A stretch of 21,136 bases of DNA from Frondihabitans sp. (GTDB lineage Bacteria > Actinomycetota > Actinomycetes > Actinomycetales > Microbacteriaceae), in NCBI GenBank assembly GCA_025464735.1, contig JAODMX010000267.1, positions 1 to 21,136 of the forward strand. The letters are read 5' to 3'. The notes under the pieces were generated by a model. The model saw only the letters and a list, made by a program, of their open reading frames with translations, did not search any database and was not told the DNA's origin. Within the stretch, counting starts at the first letter, position 1. Each line of letters begins with the position of its first letter. This document shows positions 14,425-21,093 of the stretch, in pieces. Position numbers and translations under genes: made by a program.

Positions 14425-14740
14425 GGAGCGGCGAAGGCTGATGCGGAGCCGATCGTCTCGTCCGCGTAAGCCATCGCGAGACCGTACTCGCTGGCCAGCA
14501 CCCCGTAGTCGGATCCAGCGTGGTCACCGGGGTGCAGCCCTGCTCCCCGAGCATGTCGGGGATGCCGCGGATGGTGTTGCGCTGCGGATCGATCTTTCCG
14601 TCGCTCACGAACACACCGCCGACCCGCAATTCGGAGCGCGCGATGAGACGCCGGATCCGCTCGACGAGCTCGGCGTGATCTCGGGACACGGGGCCTTGCA
14701 GCAACTTCGGGGGTGAGGCAACGGTAGGTCGGTCCGTCAC
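14425..14740 (-). pseudogene. Frameshifted remnant of an unrecognised gene
   Basis: Reading from GTG 14740 gives a protein-like stretch with GC-rich third positions: ELVERIRRLIARSELRVGG, then VSDGKIDPQRN, TIRGIPDMLGEQGCTPVTTLD. Near 14505-14520 this frame decays, and the frame one base earlier becomes protein-like (SDYGVLASEYGLAMAYADE, TIGSASAFAAPVD). That is what a one-base deletion in a coding region would produce. I do not recognise the family; the first part faintly recalls a GntR-type start but does not continue as one. No ribosome binding site is visible and the 3' end is unclear. A sequencing error instead of a real mutation cannot be excluded. Confidence 0.4.
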
Positions 14741-15174
14741 ACACCGAGTGCTGTCACCGTGGCGGCCGGTGGAGGGTCGTTGTCGCCTCGGGTGACCTCG
14801 GCGCTGGTCGTTGCGCCGTCAGGAGATTTGCCGCAGTCCGGGAGCACTGACGCGGAGTTCAGCACCGCGCCCGGGCAAAGTGCCTGACTTCGCAACCGCG
14901 AGCGCGCGAGCTACCGCAGCCCGGCCGCCTCCCGCACCGCGCGGCAGCGGCAGCGCGGGAGCGGCAGCGCGGCAGCGCGGCAGGCAACCGGAGGCGGCTC
15001 GCCCGACCGGCGTCGGTAGGTCAGGAGATCTGCCGGCACGCGGCTCTGGCGCGGCGGCCGCAGGTCTCCGTCCGCGCAAATCTCCTGAACGCGCAGCGCG
15101 GGGCGCCGCGCACCCGGCAGCACACGGCGGACAGCCACTCCCCGCGCGCTGCCTCGCGTAGCGATGGGGCGGAG
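14741..15174. other. Gene-poor, repeat-rich GC island
   Basis: I see no convincing gene here; the open frames are Arg/Ala/Pro-rich shadows. It contains a GCGGCA/GCGCGGCAG-rich run (about 14941-14984). An inverted pair GCCGCCTCC (14924-14932) and GGAGGCGGC (14990-14998) flanks that run. The word TCAGGAGATTTGC occurs at 14819-14831, as TCAGGAGATCTGC at 15021-15033, and inverted at 15076-15088. An eroded gene or a structured non-coding element are both possible. Confidence 0.4.
15021..15088. repeat. Inverted copies of a TCAGGAGATTTGC word
   Basis: TCAGGAGATCTGC (15021-15033) and GCAAATCTCCTGA (15076-15088) pair at 12 of 13 positions around 42 bases of GC-rich sequence. A third copy, exact to the right arm, lies in direct orientation at 14819-14831. 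Confidence 0.5.
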
Positions 15175-16044
15175 CTACCCGCCGATCGAGTCGAGCTCGG
15201 CGACGGCGTCCTCCGGGAGTTCGAGACCCGCGCCCGCGATGTTCTCGCGCAGGTGCGACACCGACGACGTTCCGGGGATCAGGAGGATGTTCTGCGAGCG
15301 CTGCAGCAGCCACGCCAGGGCTACCGCCATCGGCGTCGCCGAGAGTCGCGCGGCCACGGCGCCAAGGGTGTCCGACTGAAGGGGGCTGAAGCCACCCAGG
15401 GGGAAGTAGGGGACGTAGGCGATGCCCTGCTCGGCGAGGGAGTCGATGAGCGCGTCGTCCTGGCGGTTGGCGATGTTGTAGAAGTTCTGCACGGCGACGA
15501 TCGGAGCGATCGTCTGAGCCTCGGCCACCTGCTCGGCCGAGACGGTACTGACGCCGAGATGCTTGATCAGTCCCTGCTGCTGCAGCTCGGCGAGCACGGT
15601 GAACGGCTCGGCAATGAACCCGGCCTCGGGGCTGTCGAAGCCGCCGACGCGGAGGTTAACCACGTCGAGGCTGTCGACGCCGAGGCGCTCGAGGTTGCCG
15701 TCGACATGACGCTTGAGCGAGTCGGAGTCGAGGTGCTGGTTCCAGTTGCCCTCGTCGTCGCGGTCCGACCCGACCTTGGTCACGATCCTGAGCGACGCGG
15801 GGTAGGGATGCAGCGCCTCCTTGATGAGCTCGTTGGTGACGAACGGTCCGTAGAAGTCGGCCGTGTCGATGTGGGTGATGCCGAGCGCGACTGCTTCGCG
15901 CAGCACGGCGAGCGCGCCGTCTCGGTCGGCGGGGGGCCCGAAGACGTGCGGGCCGGCGAGCTGCATGGCGCCGTACCCGACGCGGGTGAGAACGAGGTCG
16001 TCGGCGAGGGTGAGTGTGCCGCCGGGAAGAGGTGAAGTGGTCAT
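15175..16044 (-). CDS. Aldo/keto reductase
   Basis: NAD(P)H-dependent oxidoreductase of 289 residues with the (beta/alpha)8 fold that reduces aldehydes or ketones. The N-terminal half holds GYGAMQLAGPHVFGPP, the catalytic ITHIDTADFYGP (D60, Y65) and IVTKVGSDRD (K90). The fourth member of the usual Asp-Tyr-Lys-His tetrad falls in DVVNLRVGG, where Asn130 takes the place of His. The C-terminal part has the cofactor-binding LIPGTSSVSHLRENIAGAG. ATG 16044 is chosen; the reading from 16089 would add 15 residues not typical of the family. Substrate is unknown. It is divergent from an XRE/MmyB-like regulator, a common pairing of regulator and oxidoreductase, so it is the regulator's likely target. 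Confidence 0.92.
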   Translation of the reverse strand: MTTSPLPGGTLTLADDLVLTRVGYGAMQLAGPHVFGPPADRDGALAVLREAVALGITHIDTADFYGPFVTNELIKEALHPYPASLRIVTKVGSDRDDEGNWNQHLDSDSLKRHVDGNLERLGVDSLDVVNLRVGGFDSPEAGFIAEPFTVLAELQQQGLIKHLGVSTVSAEQVAEAQTIAPIVAVQNFYNIANRQDDALIDSLAEQGIAYVPYFPLGGFSPLQSDTLGAVAARLSATPMAVALAWLLQRSQNILLIPGTSSVSHLRENIAGAGLELPEDAVAELDSIGG

Positions 16045-16092
16045 GGCTTCCACTGTGCGCCGGTCCGCCCGAGGGGGCGAGAGCCCCACCGT

Positions 16093-16145
16093 TCCTAGGA
16101 GTGCCAGGACCAGGGAGCGACAGGGACAGTCAGCGAGGCCTAGGC
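16093..16145. promoter_or_regulatory. Two CCTAGG-centred palindromes in the divergent promoter region
   Basis: TCCTAGGA (16093-16100) and GCCTAGGC (16138-16145) share the core CCTAGG, with centres 45 bp apart. The second lies just upstream of the presumed -10 box of the regulator gene. CTAG is rare in high-GC DNA, so two copies in this gap are a candidate operator pair for the XRE/MmyB-like regulator. Confidence 0.4.
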
Positions 16146-16150
16146 GACGT

Positions 16151-16162
16151 TAGCGTGGTGGC
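16151..16162 (+). promoter_or_regulatory. -10 box positioned for a leaderless transcript of the XRE gene
   Basis: TAGCGT (16151-16156) ends six bases before ATG 16163, and no ribosome binding site is visible. The geometry is the same as for the GntR-type gene at 4754. Confidence 0.35.
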
Positions 16163-17104
16163 ATGGACCACGACAACTCGCTCGGCGAGTACCTCCGCGC
16201 ACGGCGCGAGCTGGTGCGCCCCGAAGACGTCGGGATCCGAGCCGGAAATCTTCGGCGAGTGGCCGGGCTCCGTCGCGAAGAGGTCGCCATGCTCGCGGGG
16301 ATCAGCTCCGACTACTATCTGCGCCTCGAGCAGGGTCGCGACAGCAATCCCTCGATGCAGGTGCTCGAGGCCTTGGCGCAGGTGCTGCGGCTCGATGCGG
16401 CGGGGACCGCGTATCTCATCACCCTCGGGCAGCCGCGAGCCCGGTCAGCCAAGCGGCCACGCCGGGAGGTGGTGCCCACAGGGATCCGGCAGCTCCTCGA
16501 TTCGATCGGCCTGCCCGCGTTCGTCGAGGGACGCTATCTCGACGTTCTCGCGAGCAACCCGCTCGCCCGAGCACTCGCCCCCACCCTGGTCGAGGGCAAC
16601 AACCGTCTGCGCGACTTCTTCCTGGACCCAAGCGAGCAGGATCTCTTCATCGACTGGGATTCCGCGGTCACCGGGCTCGTGGCCGGGTTCCGCGACGCGG
16701 TCGGCACCGACACAGGCGACCCGCGATTCGTCCAGCTCGTCGGTGAGCTCTCGCTCGCGAGCGACGTGTTCCGCAGGGCCTGGGCGCGGCAGGATGTCCG
16801 AGTCCGGCAGGGTGGAGAAGTCAGGATGCGCCACCCGCAGGTCGGCGACCTCGCGCTGCGTCGCGAGAAGCTCGAAATCACCGGTACCGATGGCCTGATG
16901 CTCGTCATGTACCACGCCGAGCCTCACTCGGAGTCGGCCGGCCTCCTGGCCCTCCTCGGCTCGCTCGCCGCCCCCGAAGCGGTTCCGGACGACGTGTCGG
17001 ACGACGTGTCAGAACCCGCGACCGGCGCACCCTCAGTCACCGCGACGGATGAAATCGGCGACCATCTCGCCGATGAGCACCGCGGTGGCGGCAGGCCCGC
17101 GTGA
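16163..17104 (+). CDS. XRE-family regulator with MmyB-like ligand-binding domain
   Basis: Regulator of 313 residues. The helix-turn-helix lies in GNLRRVAGLRREEVAMLAGI, with SSDYYLRLEQGRDSNPSMQVLE after it (about residues 28-70), the standard start of this group. A MmyB-like PAS-type domain follows, marked by RQLLDSIGLPAFVEGRYLDV, LASNPLARAL, LRDFFLDP and GEVRMRHPQVGDLALRREKL. The end is unusual: a duplicated DDVS and a tail of about 23 residues (SVTATDEIGDHLADEHRGGG and on) are encoded on the strand opposite the 3' end of the GMC oxidoreductase gene. The two convergent genes overlap by 72 bp. It is divergent from the aldo/keto reductase, probably its target. Confidence 0.9.
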   Translation: MDHDNSLGEYLRARRELVRPEDVGIRAGNLRRVAGLRREEVAMLAGISSDYYLRLEQGRDSNPSMQVLEALAQVLRLDAAGTAYLITLGQPRARSAKRPRREVVPTGIRQLLDSIGLPAFVEGRYLDVLASNPLARALAPTLVEGNNRLRDFFLDPSEQDLFIDWDSAVTGLVAGFRDAVGTDTGDPRFVQLVGELSLASDVFRRAWARQDVRVRQGGEVRMRHPQVGDLALRREKLEITGTDGLMLVMYHAEPHSESAGLLALLGSLAAPEAVPDDVSDDVSEPATGAPSVTATDEIGDHLADEHRGGGRPA

Positions 17105-18670
17105 CGGCGTGTTGGGGAGGATCGACGTGTCGGCCACCCGAAGCCCGGTCACCCCGCGCACCCGGCCGTACTGATCGACGACCGCACCGAGGTCGTCGGG
17201 CGCCCCGAACGACGCGCTGCCGCAGAGGTGGATCGCCGTTCCGAGGTGTGTCATCATCCACGCGTCGAGGGCCTCGTCGTCGTCCAGGATCTCGTCCGTC
17301 AGCTCCGTGAGCCGCCCAAACAGAGCGGAATAGGCGGGAGATCGCAGGATCGTGACGGTCAAGCGGACGGCCTCGCGCATCCTGGCCCGGTCACTCTCGG
17401 TCTCGAGATAGTGGTAGTCGATACGCGGCTGCGCCTCCGGGTCGCCCGACTCCAACGTGATCTGCCCGCGCGACGTCTCCTGCTGCACCGCCACGATGAA
17501 CGTGAGGTCGTCCCGGTGCACGACCTGCTGGAAGAACCGCCGAAGCGACACCCCCCGCATGGCGCGGAGAGAGGCCCACGGGTGGCGGAGCGCCGCACCG
17601 AAGCCGCCGACCGTGCTCTGCATCGCGCCGGTGAGCAGGTATCCCGTCGGTTTGAGGAGGGGCAGGATCTCGAGGTCACCCTCGATCTCGGATCCCTGTG
17701 ACGTGAAGTTCAGGCAGTCGGCCATCGACTGGGTCGTCCGGCGATCGATGAGGTCGCGTTTCGGCTCCCACCCGACGTTGATCTCGGGATGGTCGCTGAA
17801 GTCTTTGCCGACGCCGGGCACATCGGCCACGACGGCGATTCCGTGCGCTTCGAGCTCGGCGCGAGGGCCGACGCCGGAGACGAGCAGGAGGTGCGGCGAT
17901 TTCACGCCGCCAGCCGAGAGCACCACCTCGCCCGCGTCGATGGTGGCCCGAACGCCGCGATGCGACACCTCGACTCCCACGGCATGCGTGCCGTCGAACA
18001 CGACCCGGCGAACCATCGTGTCGCCCTGCACGGTGAGATTCGGGCGATCGCGGACGGGGTTGATGTAGGTGATGCCCGTGTTGAGCCGGACCCCGTCGAC
18101 GGAGTTCATCGGCACGGGACCGTGCCCGGGGGCACCCTGGGCGTTCTTGTCCGGCTCGGACGGGAAGCCGAGTTCGGCGGTGGCTCGCGCGAAGGCCACG
18201 GTCGCCGGATGATCCTGCGCCGGGCGCGAGATGATCATCGGCCCGGACGAGCCATGCTCGGGTGAGCCGCCGAACTGCTGGTCGGCCTCGAGCCGGCGAT
18301 AGAAGGGCAGAACGCTCTCCCAGGACCAGGCGTCGTTGCCCGATGCCGACCAGCGGTCGAAGTCCGAACGCCTGGCTCGGATGAAGTAGGCACCGTTGAT
18401 CGCCGACGAGCCGCCCAGGATCCGGCCCCGCGCGACGACGTACGGCAGCTTCGGGGTGAGGTGGCCGAGGAACGACCAGTTGTCGGGGTGCCCCGGCATG
18501 GCGCCCTGCACGGTGCCCGAATTGAGCAGCTCCTTCGGGAACTCATCGGTGGTGGAAGGCACCGGCCCGGCCTCGAGAAGCAACACGGATCGATCGGGAT
18601 CTTCCGAAAGCCTCGCCGCCAGAGGTGCTCCCGCCGCTCCCGCGCCCACGACGACGATGTCGTATCTCAC
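17033..18670 (-). CDS. mftG: Mycofactocin-associated GMC oxidoreductase (MftG type)
   Basis: FAD-dependent GMC-family dehydrogenase of 545 residues. The dinucleotide fold YDIVVVGAGAAGAPLAARL opens the protein, followed by LLLEAGPVP. Then come RGRILGGSSAINGAYFIR (flavin-binding GMC signature 1) and GEVVLSAGGVKSPHLLLVSG (signature 2). Near the C-terminus HLGTAIHLCGSASFG holds the active-site His (about H481). In mycobacteria MftG links reduced mycofactocin to the respiratory chain; the same role is inferred here from the neighbouring mftR and mftABC. The start is GTG 18670, which overlaps the mftR stop (GTGA), so the two are translationally coupled. A reading from 18748 would add 26 arginine-rich residues. 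If not MftG itself, it is another mycofactocin-dependent alcohol dehydrogenase of the same family. Confidence 0.82.
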   Translation of the reverse strand: MRYDIVVVGAGAAGAPLAARLSEDPDRSVLLLEAGPVPSTTDEFPKELLNSGTVQGAMPGHPDNWSFLGHLTPKLPYVVARGRILGGSSAINGAYFIRARRSDFDRWSASGNDAWSWESVLPFYRRLEADQQFGGSPEHGSSGPMIISRPAQDHPATVAFARATAELGFPSEPDKNAQGAPGHGPVPMNSVDGVRLNTGITYINPVRDRPNLTVQGDTMVRRVVFDGTHAVGVEVSHRGVRATIDAGEVVLSAGGVKSPHLLLVSGVGPRAELEAHGIAVVADVPGVGKDFSDHPEINVGWEPKRDLIDRRTTQSMADCLNFTSQGSEIEGDLEILPLLKPTGYLLTGAMQSTVGGFGAALRHPWASLRAMRGVSLRRFFQQVVHRDDLTFIVAVQQETSRGQITLESGDPEAQPRIDYHYLETESDRARMREAVRLTVTILRSPAYSALFGRLTELTDEILDDDEALDAWMMTHLGTAIHLCGSASFGAPDDLGAVVDQYGRVRGVTGLRVADTSILPNTPSRGPAATAVLIGEMVADFIRRGD

Positions 18671-19275
18671 TCGGCGAAGCCTCGTTCCACGAGGTGCAGC
18701 GACTCGTCGAGCAGATCGAGCAGGCTCGCGTCGTCCGTCTTCAGCCACTGCTCGTAGGCCGCGAGCGAGGCCGCGAGCATGGCCCAGCCGGTTGTCTGAG
18801 GCACGAGCGCCGCAGGATCCAGGTCGAGCCGGTGGGCCACGAAATCGGCGATCGCCTGCCGCCAGGCCGCGTATCGCAGGGCGGAGTGAGCGACGAGCGA
18901 CGGGACGTTGAGCAGCAGGTCCATTCGCTGGCGGTGGAAGGGAACCTCGTCCGTGGGGAAGCGATTGAACTCGAGGACGGCCGTGCGCAGTGCTCGCTGC
19001 AGCGGTACGTCGTCGTCGAGTCCGAAGAGGTACGCCCGCATCTGACTGATCATGCCGTCGAAGTCGCCCCAGGGCAGATCGTTCTTCGACGCGAAGTACC
19101 GAAAGAAGGTGCGTCTGCCAATGCCGGCCGCCGCAGCAATGTCGTCCACGGTGGTGGCATCGAAGCCGTGTTGGATGAACAACTGGAGACCGACGTGGCT
19201 GAGCTCTGCGATCGAAGTCGCCGGCTGTCGCCCGATCCGGGGGGCGACCTCCGGCAAGCTCTCATCAACTGCCAC
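18667..19275 (-). CDS. mftR: Mycofactocin system TetR-family regulator MftR
   Basis: TetR-type regulator of about 202 residues. The DNA-binding domain is clear: GLQLFIQHGFDATTVDDIAA, then AAGIGRRTFFRYFASKNDLPW. GRRTFFRYFASKNDLPWGDFD matches my memory of the MftR subgroup. The C-terminal helical domain would hold the ligand; MftR from mycobacteria has been reported to respond to long-chain acyl-CoAs. I prefer GTG 19275, since GGGAAGAG lies eight bases upstream and a TACACT box (19316-19311) places transcription start near 19304. GTG 19299 or ATG 19293 are alternatives. It is divergent from mftA and overlaps mftG by four bases. Confidence 0.88.
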   Translation of the reverse strand: MAVDESLPEVAPRIGRQPATSIAELSHVGLQLFIQHGFDATTVDDIAAAAGIGRRTFFRYFASKNDLPWGDFDGMISQMRAYLFGLDDDVPLQRALRTAVLEFNRFPTDEVPFHRQRMDLLLNVPSLVAHSALRYAAWRQAIADFVAHRLDLDPAALVPQTTGWAMLAASLAAYEQWLKTDDASLLDLLDESLHLVERGFAE

Positions 19276-19294
19276 AGTTTTTACTCTTCCCATC

Positions 19295-19316
19295 GGCACT
19301 GGGTGCCATTAGTGTA
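19295..19316. promoter_or_regulatory. mftR/mftA divergent promoter region with candidate MftR operator
   Basis: GGCACTGGGTGCC (19295-19307) is an inverted repeat with a 3-base centre. On the minus strand TACACT (19316-19311) is a candidate -10 box for mftR; on the plus strand TAGTGT (19310-19315) is a weak one for mftA. The symmetrical site lies where a bound MftR would block both. Binding is inferred from position and symmetry. Confidence 0.4.
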
Positions 19317-19372
19317 GGTCGCATCGCGGAAAGACTCCACGGAACGCCAATGATTGTCGTGAGGAGCATGAC

Positions 19373-19513
19373 ATGGACAGCATTTCATCGCAGGTCGCAA
19401 CCGACACCCAGGTCGACCCGAGTGCCGCAGATGAACACGAGAGCGCGAGTTTGATCGACGACGAGAGTCTGGTCGAGGAGATCTCGATCGACGGCATGTG
19501 CGGCGTGTACTGA
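19373..19513 (+). CDS. mftA: Mycofactocin precursor peptide MftA
   Basis: Ribosomally made precursor of the redox cofactor mycofactocin, 46 residues. The sequence ends in the invariant core IDGMCGVY preceded by the acidic LVEEIS; MftC acts on the last two residues, Val45 and Tyr46. The leader (MDSISSQVATDTQVDPSAAD and on) is acidic, and 46 residues is on the long side, since many MftA are about 30-40. The start is ATG 19373, with GAGGAG at 19361-19366 six bases upstream. A staggered ATG at 19368 is in another frame, too close to that site, and does not give the MftA core. mftB follows 17 bases downstream, so A, B and C form one operon. Confidence 0.97.
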   Translation: MDSISSQVATDTQVDPSAADEHESASLIDDESLVEEISIDGMCGVY

Positions 19514-19530
19514 GCCGCCGGTCGTAAGTC

Positions 19531-19797
19531 ATGGATCTCGACCGGGCCTGGGATCTCCATCCGCAGGTCTCCGTTCGTCCAGAACCGTTCGGTGCGCTCC
19601 TCTATCACTTCGGGACGCGCAAACTCTCCTTCCTGAAAGACCGCACGCTTCTCGCGGTCGTTCAGTCGCTCGCCGATTCGCCGACTGCCCGTGCCGCGTG
19701 CACGGCGGCGGGGGTCGCCGAATCCGATCTGGCGAAGTACTCCGGTGCCCTCGGCACTCTCGAGCGCTCGTCCATGGTCGTCGAAAGGACACAATGA
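19531..19797 (+). CDS. mftB: Mycofactocin peptide chaperone MftB
   Basis: RiPP recognition element protein of 88 residues, related to PqqD, that binds the MftA leader and presents the peptide to MftC. The pattern DRAWDLHPQVSVRPEPFGAL, then LYHFGTRKLSFLKDRTLLAVV, is characteristic of MftB. The end of the gene overlaps mftC in an ATGA arrangement (19794-19797), which usually ensures balanced synthesis. The ATG at 19531 has only a weak upstream signal (GTAAG), so coupling to mftA translation is likely. The normal length and undamaged frame suggest it is functional. Confidence 0.95.
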   Translation: MDLDRAWDLHPQVSVRPEPFGALLYHFGTRKLSFLKDRTLLAVVQSLADSPTARAACTAAGVAESDLAKYSGALGTLERSSMVVERTQ

Positions 19798-21065
19798 CCA
19801 TCGTTCTCCCCTCCACCTCCTTCGAGAAGCCGGTGGCCGCGCCCCCGCCCCAGCCGCAGCGTCTGGTCGACCTGTTCGAGTTCGGACTCGACGCACCGAT
19901 CTGTCTGACCTGGGAATTGACGTACGCCTGCAACCTGTCCTGCGTGCACTGCCTGTCGAGCTCCGGGCGGCGGGATCCTCGCGAACTGACGACCGCTGAG
20001 GCCAAGTCCGTGATCGACGAGTTCCAGAAGATGCAGGTGTTCTACGTCAACATCGGCGGCGGGGAGCCGACGGTGCGGCCCGACTTCTGGGAGCTCATCG
20101 ACTACGCCACCTCGCATGACGTCGGAGTCAAGTTCTCGACGAACGGCGTCAAGATCACGCCCGAAGTGGCCGCCCGCATCGCGACCAACGACTACCTCGA
20201 CATCCAGATCTCGATGGACGGCGCGACGGCCGAGGTGAACGACTACGTGCGCGGCCCCGGATCCTACGACACGGCCATCACGGCGATGAAGAACCTCTCC
20301 GAGGCGGGCTTCACCAACTTCAAGCTCTCGGTCGTCTGCACAAGCCAGAACATTTCACAGCTCGACCAGTTCAAGGAGATCGCCGACACCTACGGCGCTC
20401 AGCTTCGGCTCACTCGCCTTCGACCCTCCGGTCGCGGCGCCGACGTATGGGACGAACTGCACCCCACCAAGGACCAGCAGCGCGAGCTCTACGACTGGCT
20501 CGTGGCGCACGGTGACAACGTCCTGACAGGCGACTCCTTCTTCCACCTCTCCGCGTACGGCGAGGCCCTCCCGGGCCTCAACATGTGCGGCGCGGGCCGG
20601 GTCGTCTGCCTGATCGACCCCGTGGGCGACGTGTACGCCTGCCCGTTCATGATCCACGACGATTTCAAGGCCGGGAACATCCGGAGCGAGGGTGGCTTCG
20701 AGGAGATCTGGAAGCACTCCGAGCTCTTCCTCCGCCTCCGTCAGCCGCAGTCGGGCGGCGCCTGCTCCTCGTGCCAGTTCTTCAGCACCTGCAAGGGCGG
20801 TTGCATGGCGGCGAAGTTCTTCACCGGTCTGCCTCTCGACGGTCCGGATCCGGAATGCGTCCAGGGCTACGGCGAGACCGCCCTCTTGAAGATCAAGGAC
20901 GAGAAGAACGCCCTGCCGAAGTCGGGAGTCGACCACTCGCACCGAACGACGAAACAGTCGAAGTCGGGCAAGGTCTACATCCAGCTCGGTCTCAAACCGG
21001 ATCGTGACGCTCCGCCGGTCAGCGCCTGCGCCGAGGATCCCCTGGCAGATTTCCGCAAACCCTAG
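19794..21065 (+). CDS. mftC: Mycofactocin radical SAM maturase MftC
   Basis: Radical SAM enzyme of the SPASM group, 423 residues. It oxidatively decarboxylates the C-terminal Tyr of MftA and then crosslinks it to the neighbouring Val, the first steps to mycofactocin. The radical SAM cluster motif is CNLSCVHC (Cys46, Cys50, Cys53), followed by the SAM-binding NIGGGEPTVRPDFW. The SPASM region carries many cysteines for two auxiliary clusters (C265, C272, C283, C324, C327, C333, C337, C355), all in place. A tail of about 65 residues after the last of these is rich in Lys and other charged residues. ATG 19794 has AAAGGA five bases upstream and overlaps the mftB stop. Later pathway genes (mftD, E, F) would be expected beyond the window. 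Confidence 0.97.
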   Translation: MTIVLPSTSFEKPVAAPPPQPQRLVDLFEFGLDAPICLTWELTYACNLSCVHCLSSSGRRDPRELTTAEAKSVIDEFQKMQVFYVNIGGGEPTVRPDFWELIDYATSHDVGVKFSTNGVKITPEVAARIATNDYLDIQISMDGATAEVNDYVRGPGSYDTAITAMKNLSEAGFTNFKLSVVCTSQNISQLDQFKEIADTYGAQLRLTRLRPSGRGADVWDELHPTKDQQRELYDWLVAHGDNVLTGDSFFHLSAYGEALPGLNMCGAGRVVCLIDPVGDVYACPFMIHDDFKAGNIRSEGGFEEIWKHSELFLRLRQPQSGGACSSCQFFSTCKGGCMAAKFFTGLPLDGPDPECVQGYGETALLKIKDEKNALPKSGVDHSHRTTKQSKSGKVYIQLGLKPDRDAPPVSACAEDPLADFRKP

Positions 21066-21093
21066 TAACACCCCACAACCATCGACGAGGACG

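Noticed and set aside
14941..14984. Possible CRISPR or regular tandem array in GCGGCA-rich sequence
   Set aside because: Units are short and irregular, with no spacers of constant length.
14819..15313. Ala/Arg-rich frames in the GC island
   Set aside because: Composition reflects GCGGCA-rich sequence; no start signal or family pattern.
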